Shown here piece after piece: positions 39,956-40,089 of a DNA stretch of 40,089 nucleotides. Source of the stretch: Nitrospirota bacterium (GTDB lineage: Bacteria; Nitrospirota; Nitrospiria; SBBL01; JAADHI01). Position 1 is the stretch's first letter. Every line of letters starts with the position of its first letter. Below the pieces are notes generated by a model. It ran no database searches, was not told the origin of the DNA, and saw only the letters and a list, made by a program, of their open reading frames with translations. The stretch is from contig JAJDBW010000036.1 in assembly GCA_029261155.1 (NCBI GenBank), positions 1 through 40,089 on the forward strand, in the 5' to 3' direction. Both the position numbers and the translations under genes were made by a program.

Positions 39956-40089
39956 TCAAGTAGTAAGTGCAACGGTTAGTGAAGTTTTGGTATTAAAGAA
40001 TACCTCATAGGGTGTTCTAAAGCCCAGTGATTTTCTGGGACGGTGGTTGAGTTTATTCATGGCTTTTATTATTTCGGTCTTGTTCACGG
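39956..40089 (-). CDS. IS30-family transposase, C-terminal fragment cut by the window edge
   Basis: Read on the minus strand, the frame from the window end gives 44 codons whose start NKTEIIKAMNKLNHRPRKSL and following GFRTPYEVFF are the conserved end of IS30-type transposases, finishing SLTVALTT. The rest of the gene and the far end of the element lie beyond the window. The near terminal repeat should be within about 50 bp to the left of the stop, between it and the MMPL gene, but cannot be fixed without the other end. Confidence 0.85.
   Translation of the reverse strand, partial: VNKTEIIKAMNKLNHRPRKSLGFRTPYEVFFNTKTSLTVALTT

Overview
The window comes from a Gram-negative bacterium. It encodes lipoproteins, a FadL-type porin, OmpA-like and RND/MMPL proteins and a bifunctional penicillin-binding protein. 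The chain ilvB-ilvN-ilvC-psd-pssA-leuA-leuB-asd, together with sucrose-phosphate synthase and a Ycf48-like propeller, recalls Nitrospirota or deltaproteobacterial lineages. That placement is inference from gene order and cannot be fixed from the sequence alone.

Positions 1 to about 6450 (possibly 7190) are an accessory region: an array of integron gene cassettes. Small unrelated orphan genes lie one per cassette, separated by 60-106 bp imperfect palindromes with attC architecture (R'' xxxxAAC at the left, R' GTTxxxx at the right). I see six good or fair sites, two degenerate ones and lone R' cores. Cargo includes a reverse-oriented small protein, a lipoprotein, membrane proteins, a TPR protein, a SIR2-domain protein that resembles anti-phage effectors, an ABM-fold protein and, at the distal end, a MazE/MazF toxin-antitoxin pair with its own promoter and operator-like palindrome. 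A complete 1.81 kb IS1182-family insertion sequence sits exactly between two attC cores. No integrase gene is visible. Site orientation places attI and any integrase to the left of the window.

From about 7.2 kb the sequence looks like core chromosome. Region 7.2-17.1 kb holds an S4 RNA-binding protein, an OmpA-like coiled-coil lipoprotein, a sucrose-phosphate synthase/phosphatase pair for sucrose synthesis, a parvulin, an ICMT-like membrane protein, pyrF, gpsA and a DEAD-box helicase. Region 17.2-20.3 kb has a small exported protein divergent from a two-gene unit: a secreted protein with 14 Ycf48-type blades and a polytopic membrane protein. Region 20.3-25.5 kb carries a LivJ-type binding lipoprotein overlapping a PBP1-type gene, then a monocistronic surface lipoprotein with clear promoter and terminator.

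Region 25.5-34.6 kb is a minus-strand biosynthetic cluster for branched-chain amino acids (ilvBNC, leuA, leuB), phosphatidylethanolamine (psd, pssA) and the aspartate pathway (asd). leuC and leuD are missing from it. A pair of inverted CCCCCTTTG repeats separates leuB from asd. Region 34.7-39.9 kb has a FadL-family porin, a pseudouridine synthase overlapping a universal stress protein, and a divergent MMPL/RND exporter. The right edge cuts through the 3' end of an IS30-family transposase.
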